Assembly (NCBI RefSeq): GCF_964275005.1
Contig: NC_092704.1
Span: 10,790,871 to 10,854,870, forward strand
Direction: 5' to 3'
DNA: 64,000 nt
Origin: Diadema setosum
Taxonomy: Eukaryota; Echinodermata; Echinoidea; Diadematoida; Diadematidae
Position numbers and translations under genes: made by a program. Numbering within the stretch: the first letter of the stretch is position 1; each line of letters begins with the position of its first letter. Shown piece by piece: positions 32,520 through 43,520 of the stretch. Below the pieces are notes generated by a model, which saw nothing but the letters and a program-made list of their open reading frames with translations, was not told the DNA's origin and made no database searches.

Positions 32520-34705
32520 TTGCAAACAAAACAATATTTTGATAATAAAAAATCTCAAATGTATTATAAGGAAACAGAAAGTAACATTAACTCTTTGATA
32601 TTTGATTTAGCGCAGGAAGAATGGGGCGATGTATTTGATGAAAGCAATGCTGATACTGCTTATGAAAAATTTATCAGCAGGTTATTGTATTATTATCAGA
32701 AATTTGTTCCTTTGGTTAAACGGAAACCTTTAAAGAAAAATGGACAACCCTGGATTACCAAAGGTATTATGCGGTCTATATCAACCCGTAATAAGTTATA
32801 TAGGCAAGCAATAAAGAATCAAAGTAATAATTTATTTATGAAATACCGGAAATATAGAAATCAATTAACATCAGTAATAAGATTGTCCCGAAAATTGTAT
32901 TATTCAAATAATATAGAAAAAAATAAGGAAAATCTTTTTTCATTGTGGAAAACTGTCAATGCTCTCATGGGAAAGACGGTAAAAGAAACTACCAACTCTA
33001 TCATCATTGACAATGAGGAAATTACTGATTTTACCACAATTGCTAACTCATTTAATGATTACTTTATAAATATTGGTCCTAGTTTAGCATCTAATATGAA
33101 TTCATGTAATACACATTTTACTGATTATTTACCCAATCCTTGTGAAAATTCATTATTTCTCACGCCTACCAATGATCATGAAATAATCAATGTTGTCCAG
33201 AATCTGAAAACAACTAAATCGAGTGGGCATGATGGTCTTAGTGTTCATTTATTGAAACAAATAATTTTTTACATTGCAAACCCCCTAACTCACGTATTCA
33301 ATATGTCTCTTTCAACAGGCATTTTCCCGAACTCATTCAAACTTGCAAAAGTTATTCCTATTCATAAAAAAGATGACTTTAAATTAATGAGCAATTATAG
33401 ACCAATTTCATTATTACCAAGTATATCCAAAGTTCTTGAAAAAATTGTGTATAAAAGGTTACATCAGTTTTTACAAACCAATAATTTATTGATACCCAAT
33501 CAATTTGGATTTAGAAGTGGATATTCTACTGATTATGCAATCGCTCACATGTGTGATAAAATAACTGAAGCTTTTGCTGATAAGAAGCATGTTATAGGTA
33601 TATACATGGATTTGTCGAAAGCATTCGACACCATCGACCATGAAGTATTGATAAAAAACTTAATACGTATGGAGTCCGAGGTCACGCTCTGCTCTGGTTT
33701 GCAAAACCGTCAACAGTATGTTAGTTTTCAGTCTTATGAATCACAGAAACTTGATATTAAATGTGGGGTACCTCAAGGCTCCATTTTAGGGCCTCTGTTG
33801 TTTAACATTTATATAAATGATATTATAAGTTCTTCTCCATCTCTGAATTTTATACTTTTTGCTGATGATACATCTATTATTACATCAGATTATGATATAG
33901 GGACCCTTGTTAATCGTTTGAACACTGAATTATTGAATATATTGAATTGGTTTAAATCAAACAAGTTTTTTTTGAATGTTAACAAGACAAATCTTGTTCA
34001 TTTTAGAAAACCCTACTCACAGGATCTTAATGTCAATATATCAATTGATGGGTTTTCTCTTTGCGAGAAACAGGTTATTAGATTTTTAGGCATTACAATC
34101 GATTCTCATTTGACATGATTATGCAATCGCTCACATGTGTTATATCCTGTCTACAAAGGACCCTGTCAAGAAATATTGGCATACTCTGGAAGTTGAAAGA
34201 TCTCCTATCAGAACGATCCCTGATTATTTTATATAATTCTTTAATTTTGCCTCATATATTGTATTCAAATATTGTATGGGGAAATTGTAGTATTACTTAA
34301 CTGAATTCATTGTATTTACTCCAAAAGCGTGCTATTCGCATTATTACTAATTCCACATATTTATCTCATACAGATCCTTTATTTCATCGTTTGCATACTT
34401 TGAAGCTTCAGGACATCCACATTTTACAAACAGGTATATTTATGTACAAGTACGCAACAAATCAACTTCCCTCTTTATTTCATATTTTTCACTTAAATTC
34501 GAATATACACACATATCCAACTCGCCGTTCGACACACTTCCACCTTGTAAACCCCAAAACTGTCTTAGCTCAGAAATCAATTAGACATTACTACGGTCCC
34601 GATGTTTGGAATAACCTACCTGATCAATTACAGCAGTGTACTTCACTTTTTTCCTTTAAAGCTCATTTAAAAAAGTATTTATTATTGAAATATGTTTCCA
34701 GTTAG
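32520..34705 (+). pseudogene. CR1/Jockey-group LINE reverse transcriptase, broken
   Basis: Non-LTR reverse transcriptase remains: KSSGHDGLSVHLLKQI, LAKVIPIHKKDD, NYRPISLLPSISKVLEK, YMDLSKAFDTIDHEVL, CGVPQGSILGPLLFN, FILFADDTSII, then LSRNIGILWKLKDLL, LPHILYSNIVWGN and the C-terminal YLLQKRAIRIIT and YYGPDVWNNLP. The endonuclease half is absent. A segment after LIKNLI (33662-33710) is out of frame (YGVRGHALLWFA reads in another frame), and the frame changes again at 34118, where a 25-bp word from 33530-33554 reappears (34116-34140). A stop also lies near 34300. The 3'UTR probably runs to about 35198. Confidence 0.85.
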
Positions 34706-35198
34706 TGGTCTTTGATCAATGTATTTTTTCTTTTTTTTTCCTTAAGTCTCAGTCAGCCCTGATCCATGCAAAATGGTTTTCTTTTTCGATTTTTGTTCCA
34801 TTCCCTCCCGTTCCCTTCTTTGATAATGCTATTGCATACATTAAGTAAAGCCCATACCTTACCCCCAGAATAGGCATGCTACAGCCTTTATTCTCTCTTG
34901 CACTGTCACCTGCACACACGACGCACTGTCACTCGCACACACCTACACTTTTATAGTCTACTATACCATGCAGTAGTCAATGGTGCAGCGTGCTGTTTTT
35001 TTTTTCTTGTTTTAAAGCGCCAAGTCACTATTTTTCTTTTCTGTTTTTTTTCTTTCTTTTTTTCTTTTTTCTCTAGCAAAATGTGTTTCGTGTATTAAGA
35101 TAAAGAGTTTTATGAGTAAATATATAATTGGTGTTGTATTATATTGGTATCACATATTCAGATAGGGCCTCATCCACGTCAAGCTCTGCTTATGATTC
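34706..35198 (+). other. probable 3'UTR of the plus-strand LINE
   Basis: T-rich sequence with CCTCATCCACGTCAAGCTCT at 35168-35187, a wording similar to the 3' region of the LINE at 49.3-52.1 kb (CTCACCACAAGCTTTGC). It abuts the tail of the minus-strand LINE at 35199. No gene. Confidence 0.45.
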
Positions 35199-38100
35199 AA
35201 ATTCAAATTCAAATTCAAACTTTATTTTCACTCTTTTTCCAACAGAATGTACAAAAAAACAAACAATATGATACATTTGGCATGCGAGTCGTTGATTATA
35301 TACATACATATATACATGGTCAGACAGGGATAACAACATGCTCATGTCCTTATGTTTGGTACAAAAAGAAATATACACTCAATTTATACACTCTGTGAGA
35401 AAAAAAAGTGGAGGTACCCACTCAAAAGACTATGCTTGTAACATGTGGGCACCTCTGAGGGAAAAGTGGGAAAGAGGGGAAGTAAAGGGGGTGAAAAACT
35501 TACAACTACAAAGATTGCGGGAAACTGGGAAAGTCGGGAATAAAAAAAAAGAAAGAAAGAAAGAAGAAAAAGAAAGCAAAAGTGTGAAAATAGGGAACAG
35601 AAAATGGGGAGAAGAGAGAGAAAGAGAGAGAAAAAACCTAAATTATTTTGATGCATACACCAAGGGGCGAAGCCCACAGAGACAAATAGCCACGCGTTTT
35701 CGAGAGTGAAACAGTGTTGAGCTGCTTTCCAGCCGAACAGACTGCAACCGTGAGGGCACGTGAGGATTACAAAAATACTAAACGCGGTAAAAAATGGTCG
35801 ATGCCTCAAGAGAATGCTGCCTATAGTGAAAGAAAATACATTACAGAATTATATTTATTCGGTTGCATTATACGACTTCAAAAGAAAACTCTTCAATCTC
35901 TTTTTAAAAGAGTTCAATGACGGTGCATTTTGTATGTCCATGGGGAGGGAGTTCCAGAATCTTGGACCTACATAAATAAAAGTTTGTTGAGCAAGCACGG
36001 TTCTTAATAAAGGTAAATGAAATTCATTTGACTGTCTGGTTGGATATCCATGATATGTCCGGTTGCGCATGAACATGGAGTTAAAGATAGACGGAAGACA
36101 GTTATTATTATAAGTATACATAAATTGTCCGAGTTGAAACAAAAACAAATCTGTAATTTTCAGAATGTTATTATGGAAAAACAAAGGATCTGTATGAGAA
36201 TATAGAACGGTGTTACAAATAATGCGAAGAGCCTTCTTTTGTAGCAGTAAAACCCTATCCAATAATATTTGATGAGTGTTTCCCCATACTAAAATTCCAT
36301 AATTCAAATAGGGTAATATCAAAGATGAATACAATGTAAACAACGAATGTTGAGGAATAGAAAATTTTAGTCTATTAATAACACCAATGTTACGTGAGAT
36401 TTTCTTACAGACATTATCAATATGAAATTTCCAGGAGAGTTGATTATCGACTGTAATTCCGAGAAACTTAATATGGGAAACACTTTCTAAAACAGCATCA
36501 CCAAAACAAATATCCATATTCAAATTATCTGAAGTGTTACTGAAAAGCATATATTTAGTTTTTTGGATATTTAAAGACAACTTATTTGCTCGTATCCACT
36601 CACATACTTTTTTTAACTCAGAATTAACTGTCTGCACAAGGGTGTTTGGGTCTTCATGCGAATAAAATACATTTGAATCGTCGGCAAAAAGTATGAAAGA
36701 TAAAACATCGGAAGAAACACAAAAATCATTAATGTAAACAATAAACAACAGCGGGCCCAACAAACTACCTTGTGGGACGCCACACTTAAATTCTCTCATA
36801 TCAGAGTTATGATTATTCAAAAAAACATATTGTTTGCGATCAGTTAAATAACTCCTGAACCACTCCAAGGCCTTCCCACGTATACCATAATGAGACAACT
36901 TGTATAGTAAAATATCATGATTTATAGTGTCGAAGGCCTTGGAGAAGTCCAGGAAGATACCAATCATATGAGAGTGATTATCTAAAGCATGTGCTACTTT
37001 ATCAACAAAATTTAACAAAGCGTGACAGGTGCTATGCTTTTCTCGGAACCCAAACTGCGAATTTGTAAAAACACCATACATTTTCAAAAAATTCAACGTT
37101 CTTTTATATATAATTTTCTCTAAAATCTTGGACAAACAAGATAATAAAGAAATAGGCCTATAATTACTTATATCTAACTTATCTCCATTCTTATATATAG
37201 GAATAACTTTAGCTACTTTCATTTGTTCTGGAAACACACCCGTTAACATTGACAAATTAAAGATATGTGCCAGAGGATCCGCAACAGAAGATATAACACC
37301 TTTCAAAATCATATTGCTTATGTCATCATAACCTGAACTTTTTTTGTTTTTCAAACCAGATACAATATCAATAACCTCATATCTAGTGGTAGGAGTAAAA
37401 AATATTGAATGCATATTATACTGATTTAGAAAATCAGAAAAATGTTTATTAGTATCAGGAATTTCTTGAGCAATGTTTTCTCCAATTGTTGTAAAATATG
37501 TGTTAAAAATATTTGCTATATCCACAGAATTATCAATAATTTCATCATTATATCTTATTTTCGATATACCAGACTTTTCATTTGATACATTCATTGCTTG
37601 TTTTAATATATTCCATGTACTTTTTATATCACATCTATATCTTTCTAATTGCTTATAATAATATTTTTTCTTTTCAATACGTATTATCTTAACAAGGGTG
37701 TTCTTATACAAGGTATATTTCAATCGTGCTTGTTCAGTTCTTTTCATTTTAAATACATAAAACAATTTATTTTTTCTATTTATCGAACGCAAAATGGACT
37801 TCGAAATCCAAGGAAGCTTTGGCGTTGTTTTATAATTCCCTCGCTTATCCTTTCTTTTAGGGATACAAATATCCAAATGATTATTAAAAATATCCAAAAA
37901 ATTATTCACAGCCAAATTGATGTCATCAGTATCAAACACACTATCCCAACTGAGATCATCTAAAGAAGCAGAAAATGAAGACAAATTTTCTTGGGTTACC
38001 CTACGCCTCAAAGATGGCTGGGATGAACTTTTGCTAATATGGTTAAGTTTAAAATGCGTCATTATTGGAAAATGATCAGTGATATCTGATAAAATTATCG

Positions 38101-38992
38101 ACGAATCTGGAAGGGTTATAACATTACTAAATATGTTGTCAATTAAAGTGGCCGACTGACGGGAAACGCGAGTCGGTTTCGAAATAAGAGGTAAGAAGGA
38201 AGAGGATAAGAATGTCTCAAGAAATTCTCCCGAGATATTTTCCGTTGTGTGTTTTAACAGATCAATATTGAAATCACCGAATATGAAGGAATCAGAGTTT
38301 ATAAATAAAGGGTTGGTAAGCAGCTCAGTGAGATATGATAAAAAATCTTTGTTGTTGGAATTAGGAGGTCTGTAAATAATACCTATCACAATTTTTTTAC
38401 TACCAGGAACAGTAATCTCAATGAAAAGTGACTCAACAATGTCATTCATTTTGCTAAGCTCTTCATGTACAGTGCATTCATAACAATTTGAAACATATAA
38501 AGCGACTCCACCACCAGAGCGATCCGGTCTATTATTCGCAAAAATATTATACCCATCAAGCGAAAAAGATTGTTTTGGACATGAGGATAACCATGTTTCA
38601 GTGAGTCCGATCACTGAAAATAAAGATTTGTTTGGATTGTCTAACAATAACTGTAATTCTTCAAAATGCTTGTTAATACTTCTTATATTCAAATGTACCA
38701 AAGAAAATGTATCTTTCATAAAACCCTTATTAATATCTTGAAATTGATTCAAAGTGACATAATTACACAATGGAGCTTGAGTCAAGTCATTAAAATCATA
38801 CTGTATTTCTTCCGCTGCTGAATTAATGTTGTCAGCGACTAAGTCCTCATAAAAAAATGCACGATTGTTAGAGACTTCTTTTTCTAAGGAATCAGATTCA
38901 GGCGTAGTTGGTCTGAATAAATCAAAGAAATCATCGTCTAACATAGAGTGAAAAGGTACATCTATTCCGTCATCCATTCTGGATTGAGACAT
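35199..38992 (-). mobile_element. LINE of the CR1/Jockey group, ORF2 open throughout
   Basis: Minus-strand LINE consisting of a 1045-codon ORF2 (35855-38992), a ~650-bp 3'UTR and a tail of four TTTGAA units (35199-35222) preceded by AATAAAG. The 3'UTR contains A/G-rich runs on the plus strand (35540-35640). Any ORF1 or 5'UTR would lie above 38992, where only the uncertain frame 38993-39368 is seen. Confidence 0.8.
35855..38992 (-). CDS. LINE ORF2: APE endonuclease plus reverse transcriptase
   Basis: 1045 residues from ATG at 38992. Residues ~98-312 form an apurinic-type endonuclease: LNIRSI, GLTETWL (Glu), GGGVALYV, GIIYRPP, GDFNIDLL, and ITDHFPI with the catalytic His. Residues ~590-850 are the reverse transcriptase: VAKVIPIYKNGD, NYRPISLLSCLSK, FLDFSKAFDTINHDIL, CGVPQGSLLGP, FILFADDSNVF. 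The C-terminal part has LLQKKALRIICN and YVGPRFWNSLP. All catalytic residues that I can check are present and no stop interrupts the frame, so the protein may be functional. The N-terminal ~95 residues are acidic and unrecognised. It would act in cis on its own RNA in the nucleus. Confidence 0.9.
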   Translation of the reverse strand: MSQSRMDDGIDVPFHSMLDDDFFDLFRPTTPESDSLEKEVSNNRAFFYEDLVADNINSAAEEIQYDFNDLTQAPLCNYVTLNQFQDINKGFMKDTFSLVHLNIRSINKHFEELQLLLDNPNKSLFSVIGLTETWLSSCPKQSFSLDGYNIFANNRPDRSGGGVALYVSNCYECTVHEELSKMNDIVESLFIEITVPGSKKIVIGIIYRPPNSNNKDFLSYLTELLTNPLFINSDSFIFGDFNIDLLKHTTENISGEFLETFLSSSFLPLISKPTRVSRQSATLIDNIFSNVITLPDSSIILSDITDHFPIMTHFKLNHISKSSSQPSLRRRVTQENLSSFSASLDDLSWDSVFDTDDINLAVNNFLDIFNNHLDICIPKRKDKRGNYKTTPKLPWISKSILRSINRKNKLFYVFKMKRTEQARLKYTLYKNTLVKIIRIEKKKYYYKQLERYRCDIKSTWNILKQAMNVSNEKSGISKIRYNDEIIDNSVDIANIFNTYFTTIGENIAQEIPDTNKHFSDFLNQYNMHSIFFTPTTRYEVIDIVSGLKNKKSSGYDDISNMILKGVISSVADPLAHIFNLSMLTGVFPEQMKVAKVIPIYKNGDKLDISNYRPISLLSCLSKILEKIIYKRTLNFLKMYGVFTNSQFGFREKHSTCHALLNFVDKVAHALDNHSHMIGIFLDFSKAFDTINHDILLYKLSHYGIRGKALEWFRSYLTDRKQYVFLNNHNSDMREFKCGVPQGSLLGPLLFIVYINDFCVSSDVLSFILFADDSNVFYSHEDPNTLVQTVNSELKKVCEWIRANKLSLNIQKTKYMLFSNTSDNLNMDICFGDAVLESVSHIKFLGITVDNQLSWKFHIDNVCKKISRNIGVINRLKFSIPQHSLFTLYSSLILPYLNYGILVWGNTHQILLDRVLLLQKKALRIICNTVLYSHTDPLFFHNNILKITDLFLFQLGQFMYTYNNNCLPSIFNSMFMRNRTYHGYPTRQSNEFHLPLLRTVLAQQTFIYVGPRFWNSLPMDIQNAPSLNSFKKRLKSFLLKSYNATE

Positions 38993-39368
38993 TACTGACT
39001 AGGTGTATTATCCGCGCCATTGATGCGAAAAGGCAACCGTGATTAACGTTGGCACAACGTAGAAATTGGCACGACCGAAACCAAACGTGATACTGTGGAA
39101 TAAAAGCAAGTGGAAGGTAGAATAGTAGGCAGCAAACATGCGTGACTGTGAAAGGTACGTGCTCTTTGTATTCATGCGAGCTGTATAACAAGGCTAGTTG
39201 ACTGTTAACGAGAAATGAAGTGCTGATAGTGTCAGAGAGAATAAAAAGATATAAGAAACAATGAATAGATAACATGTAGAACGTGGCTAATGTCTCAGTA
39301 GGCTCTCCCCCCGATAGAATGCACAGTAATAACAGGAGTGAAACGAGTTGGCCAGTGAATATCTTCAT
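38993..39368 (-). CDS. uncertain ORF with signal-peptide-like start
   Basis: ATG at 39368 begins MKIFTGQLVSLLLLLCILSG, a textbook signal peptide, followed by GEPTETLAT. The rest of the 132-residue frame, which runs to just inside the LINE ORF2 start, is hydrophobic and unrecognised. It could be the first coding exon of a secreted protein, possibly the arylsulfatase on the same strand, with the donor not identified. It could also be chance within the 5' leader of the LINE. Confidence 0.25.
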
Positions 39369-42300
39369 TCTGTCACCAAACGATGAGTATATCCAGCATC
39401 TAGCAATGGTGAGCTCCCTCTCGGGGTCTTTTTTTTTGAAAAGGAAATACGTTGCAATTTACCAAATGCAATAAGATATAAAAAAGTGCTGATCAGCGTA
39501 TGTACTAAGCACATTGGGGGGGGGGGGGGGAGGAGGAGGAGAAGGAGATAAGGAAAGGGGATAGAAGATATGAAAGTGAGTAAAGTAAGCTGACCGAGAT
39601 CTATGTACAAAGTTTTCCTAATAATGAATCAATTGAACAATAATTTACCAGATGTACCAATTGTGCATGCATGCATGTAGAAAACACCAAAACTTATAAC
39701 GTTTCCATCCATTTGCATATGCATTCATTAATATTCTTGTATACAATAATAACGGTTGTACGAAAAACCGTAGTCAGACCATTCTGTGAGCAAAAATACA
39801 CGTATGCATTAGTATGACAGCAAGGTCTGATCATTCAGACAGCAAGAGTTTCAGTGTATTCAATATACACAAATGAACAACGTCTATGATTAAGCGTTAA
39901 CCCTTATCTAGCGTACAGCTCTACCACTGAAAAGAGAGAGAAAAAAAAAAGAATATGTAATAGTTTTCCTCACATGTGTGCGCAGTTCACTGAAGAACTG
40001 TACCTATTCAAAGTTACGTAATTTTCTGAATACAAGTAGCAAAGAGAGAGGGGAAAAAAAAAAACAAATTGGTTGCGCGATCCAATAAACATCAGAATTC
40101 AGAGGTTCATCCAACAGATATTGCGAATCATAAGTTCACCAAAATTCACCAAACGCCCAACTGAAGCCATTTAGGACGGACAGCAAAATTTCAGATACCC
40201 GTGACCAACGTTTATCTCAGGTCATTGTCAAAAAAGAGAGAAAAACACAACAAACATAATTATGTGATTACGCATACCATGAATAAAGTTCAGTTATTTA
40301 AAGGTAACATATAATTGGTGACAACCAGGTCGTCATAATGAAGAAAGCACACACTCGGATATTCATTAAAATATTTCATTTGAATACATAAGCAGATATT
40401 ATGAATATACAAAGAATACATATATTTTTTCATTTCATACCATACAGTCACTTTCGAGGCGAGGCCATGTCCTTGAAACAAATAGAGATATTAGTGAATT
40501 GAAAGTACAAAACAGCGGATAATTTTTGTGTTCTTTGTGAAACATATATGTATTGAATGATTGCTCTGAGCATCCTAATCTAGGTTCGAAGAAAAAAAAA
40601 AGTACAGATGAGAAAGATCATGACTTGTTCACGCCATTTTCCAAGAAACAGCACTGGTCATGCGTTACGTGAATTTCGGCGAAAAAAGAAAGAAAATAAA
40701 ACCCACAAAAAAGACCAAAATAAAGTCCTTCGAACATGACAGACCTGACCTGTTTCTCGTGCAGATGTTACGAAAATATTTGTTACATATAACAGAATAC
40801 AGTGCCCTTAAATTTATCGACAACAATGGAATTCTTCAGACGCGTTCATAAGTACAGGGGTATATACGCAAAATTATTTTACATCAGGTGTCTGACTAAA
40901 AATGCAGACGAAATTTTCAATTTACATAATAATAAGGCGAGCAAAATGTGACATGGACAAAATTCATGACAATCAGACTGTTCAATTTCAAAAAAAAAAA
41001 AAAAATCATGATATTAAAGACGGTTCTTCCAGCTCTGGATGAAGAAAAAGAAAACGTAACCGTATCAGAGGTCAAATATCAGTTCGAAACATGAAAGCTT
41101 TACCCAGGAGTAACAGAAGTTTACTAAGTTTAGACGTCTTTTATTACAAAGGATAATAAAATGAATATGAGCTAGGCATAGGAAAGGGGAGTATGCTTCA
41201 CTGATTATATGACCGGCACTGGCGCCACCATGTGATTTCAGCATAAGCAAACCAAACAGTCATCTCTCGACTGCTGTAGCTGTCGAGAGGCAGAACATGG
41301 ATATAACGAAGTAAAAAAAAAAAAAAAAAAAATAGTATGCGAAAGTATATCACTAGTCACTATGAGGTGACAACACGTTACGTCGATTAAGTCATCGTAT
41401 AGTGCATCAACTTGATAATGCTGGTATTGTAATGTGCCAGTACTGCAATAACAAAAACCCAGATATTTGAAGATGCACACAAAAGCTTGAAAAAATACAA
41501 TAAACAGCTATTCTTCAGATACACAGAGGTCAACAGCCAGTGTTGCGTGGGACCTCGAGCTTCTTTTGGCTTATACATGTCAGTGTCACAAAAGGAGAGC
41601 AAGACAAATCAGGTAGGCATGCGTCAACAGTTTAAGAACAAAAACAAAGAAAAGAAAGAGGGTAAGCCTACTGCTTTTTTATTTGCGTGATGCAGAGATA
41701 ATTACAACCAAATCCATAGGTTAAGATGGGGAATATAATATTTTGCTACATGCTGCTGGAGTTGAATAACCATCAAAAGATTCGTGCCCTCGTTTTTCGT
41801 GTGGACAAAAAAATTGGGCATAGCTGTATATTACGTAATTCGAAGATCATTGCTCGATAGCTCATGGCTTCTAAATAATCAGCTCGACATACCAAGGAGG
41901 TTTGGACATGCTAAATTTCTGTGAATCGAAACAGCTGAACAAAATCTAGCACGATGTATTCATTGGCTATTCCAACACTATCCTAATGTCCTTAACTAGA
42001 CTTAGGAACTTTGAAAAGTAGTGAGTTTCAAGCACGTTAAGAATTCAGACAGGTTTGAGTAACTACAGCGCAGATCGGAAATACCGACCTGGTGTAACAA
42101 AAAAGGGGAACCTATCTCAATACAGACCATGGTGACTTGCCTACAACGAACTCAAACGAATTACTATGTATGCATTGCAAATTGAGGGTTGGGTCTTACG
42201 TAAAGGTAGTTCAAGGGTAGATAAGGGTAGAGTTCACTGACCGAGCGTTTTTCAAGTCGGTTGCGTAGTCAAAAACAGTGTAAAAGGCGACGATTTGTAG

Positions 42301-43520
42301 CGGAATTAAATGACTTGGATTACAATGTATGAACTTCAGGTGGTCTTATGGCGTCCAAAAAAAGAGAGAGAAAAAAAAAAAAAGATCTGCATTAGGTCGT
42401 TCATAGTAGATATTGGATTTGTGTATCTCTAAGGTACGGACATTATAGTACATATCGGATTTGTGTGTCTCTAAGGCGCACATGTCAGTCTTCGCACAAT
42501 ATTGAAATCCCACGAATACAAAAGGAAGTAAGTATAAGTAACGCTCTGAGCTTTGACACCAACAGAGATATCTAATAAAAGTGTAGGGTATTCAAACCTT
42601 TAGAGGCATTGTCGAAATAAAAAAAGGGTGTATTCTTTTGTAATATAAAGGCGTTATATCCTATATACTCATGATATCATTTACTTTTTCAACATTCTTA
42701 TGTGAGGGGAATAAACGAGTGAATACCATGATGACAGTCATAATCACTTAAAGGAGGGAAAATGTAAACGATAGATACTGAAAATTCCACATCCTTGGAA
42801 CACGATTTCTTGTATAACCATTGGAATTAACACAATCTTCTTCAGACGTATGTTATAAATTTCTCTTTTATATTAAATTTGTTTTTGTGGGGTTTTTTTT
42901 TGCAAAAAAAAAAATAATAATCAGTGAAAGTATTGCAATTGAAATCATGGTTCTCTACAAAACTGGAAATCGTTTCATTTAAACCATTATAACATTATTT
43001 GACTTCGTCATACTGTCATTTAAAAAAATGATTATATCAGGTACAGTATCAGGGTTCGCGACTAGCGTCGCATGGCCGTTTCACGGTCTACATAGAATAA
43101 TCGGGAATACAGACTGCCTTCGAAACAGATTTTGAACGATTCATATCAGAACTGTTTCTTTAATGACAAAGAAACACACACGTCTGCACACCCCATGACT
43201 ATGCGGTGAAAAAACGTCAAATCAAATCATATCAATTACTGTATTCATACAATATATCAAATCCTATATTAGCTGTTTAAATACATTATTCCTTTCAATT
43301 TTACAGACAACTTTCGTCAGATTCTCATAATATATGTGAATATTACATCACTTTATGATTATATTGTCTATAGAGTACATATTCGTATCTAATTATATTC
43401 GATGAGAAATCAAAGAACGTAACCGTGGAATATTTGCATGGACAGAAAAACAGACAAAAATGAGATTTTGATAGTGAAATGTATGAGAAACCATAGTAAA
43501 CACCTTACATGATTGATGGG
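39369..43520. other. 4-kb gene-poor, A-rich stretch
   Basis: No open frame above 85 codons with a credible translation. The plus strand is A-rich with repeated AAAGAGAGAGAAAAAAAA tracts (39930, 40043, 40228, 42360), a G17 run (39515-39531) and several A10-A18 runs. The minus strand is correspondingly T-rich, as in long 3'UTRs. No mobile element, RNA gene or tandem array was recognised. Confidence 0.45.
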
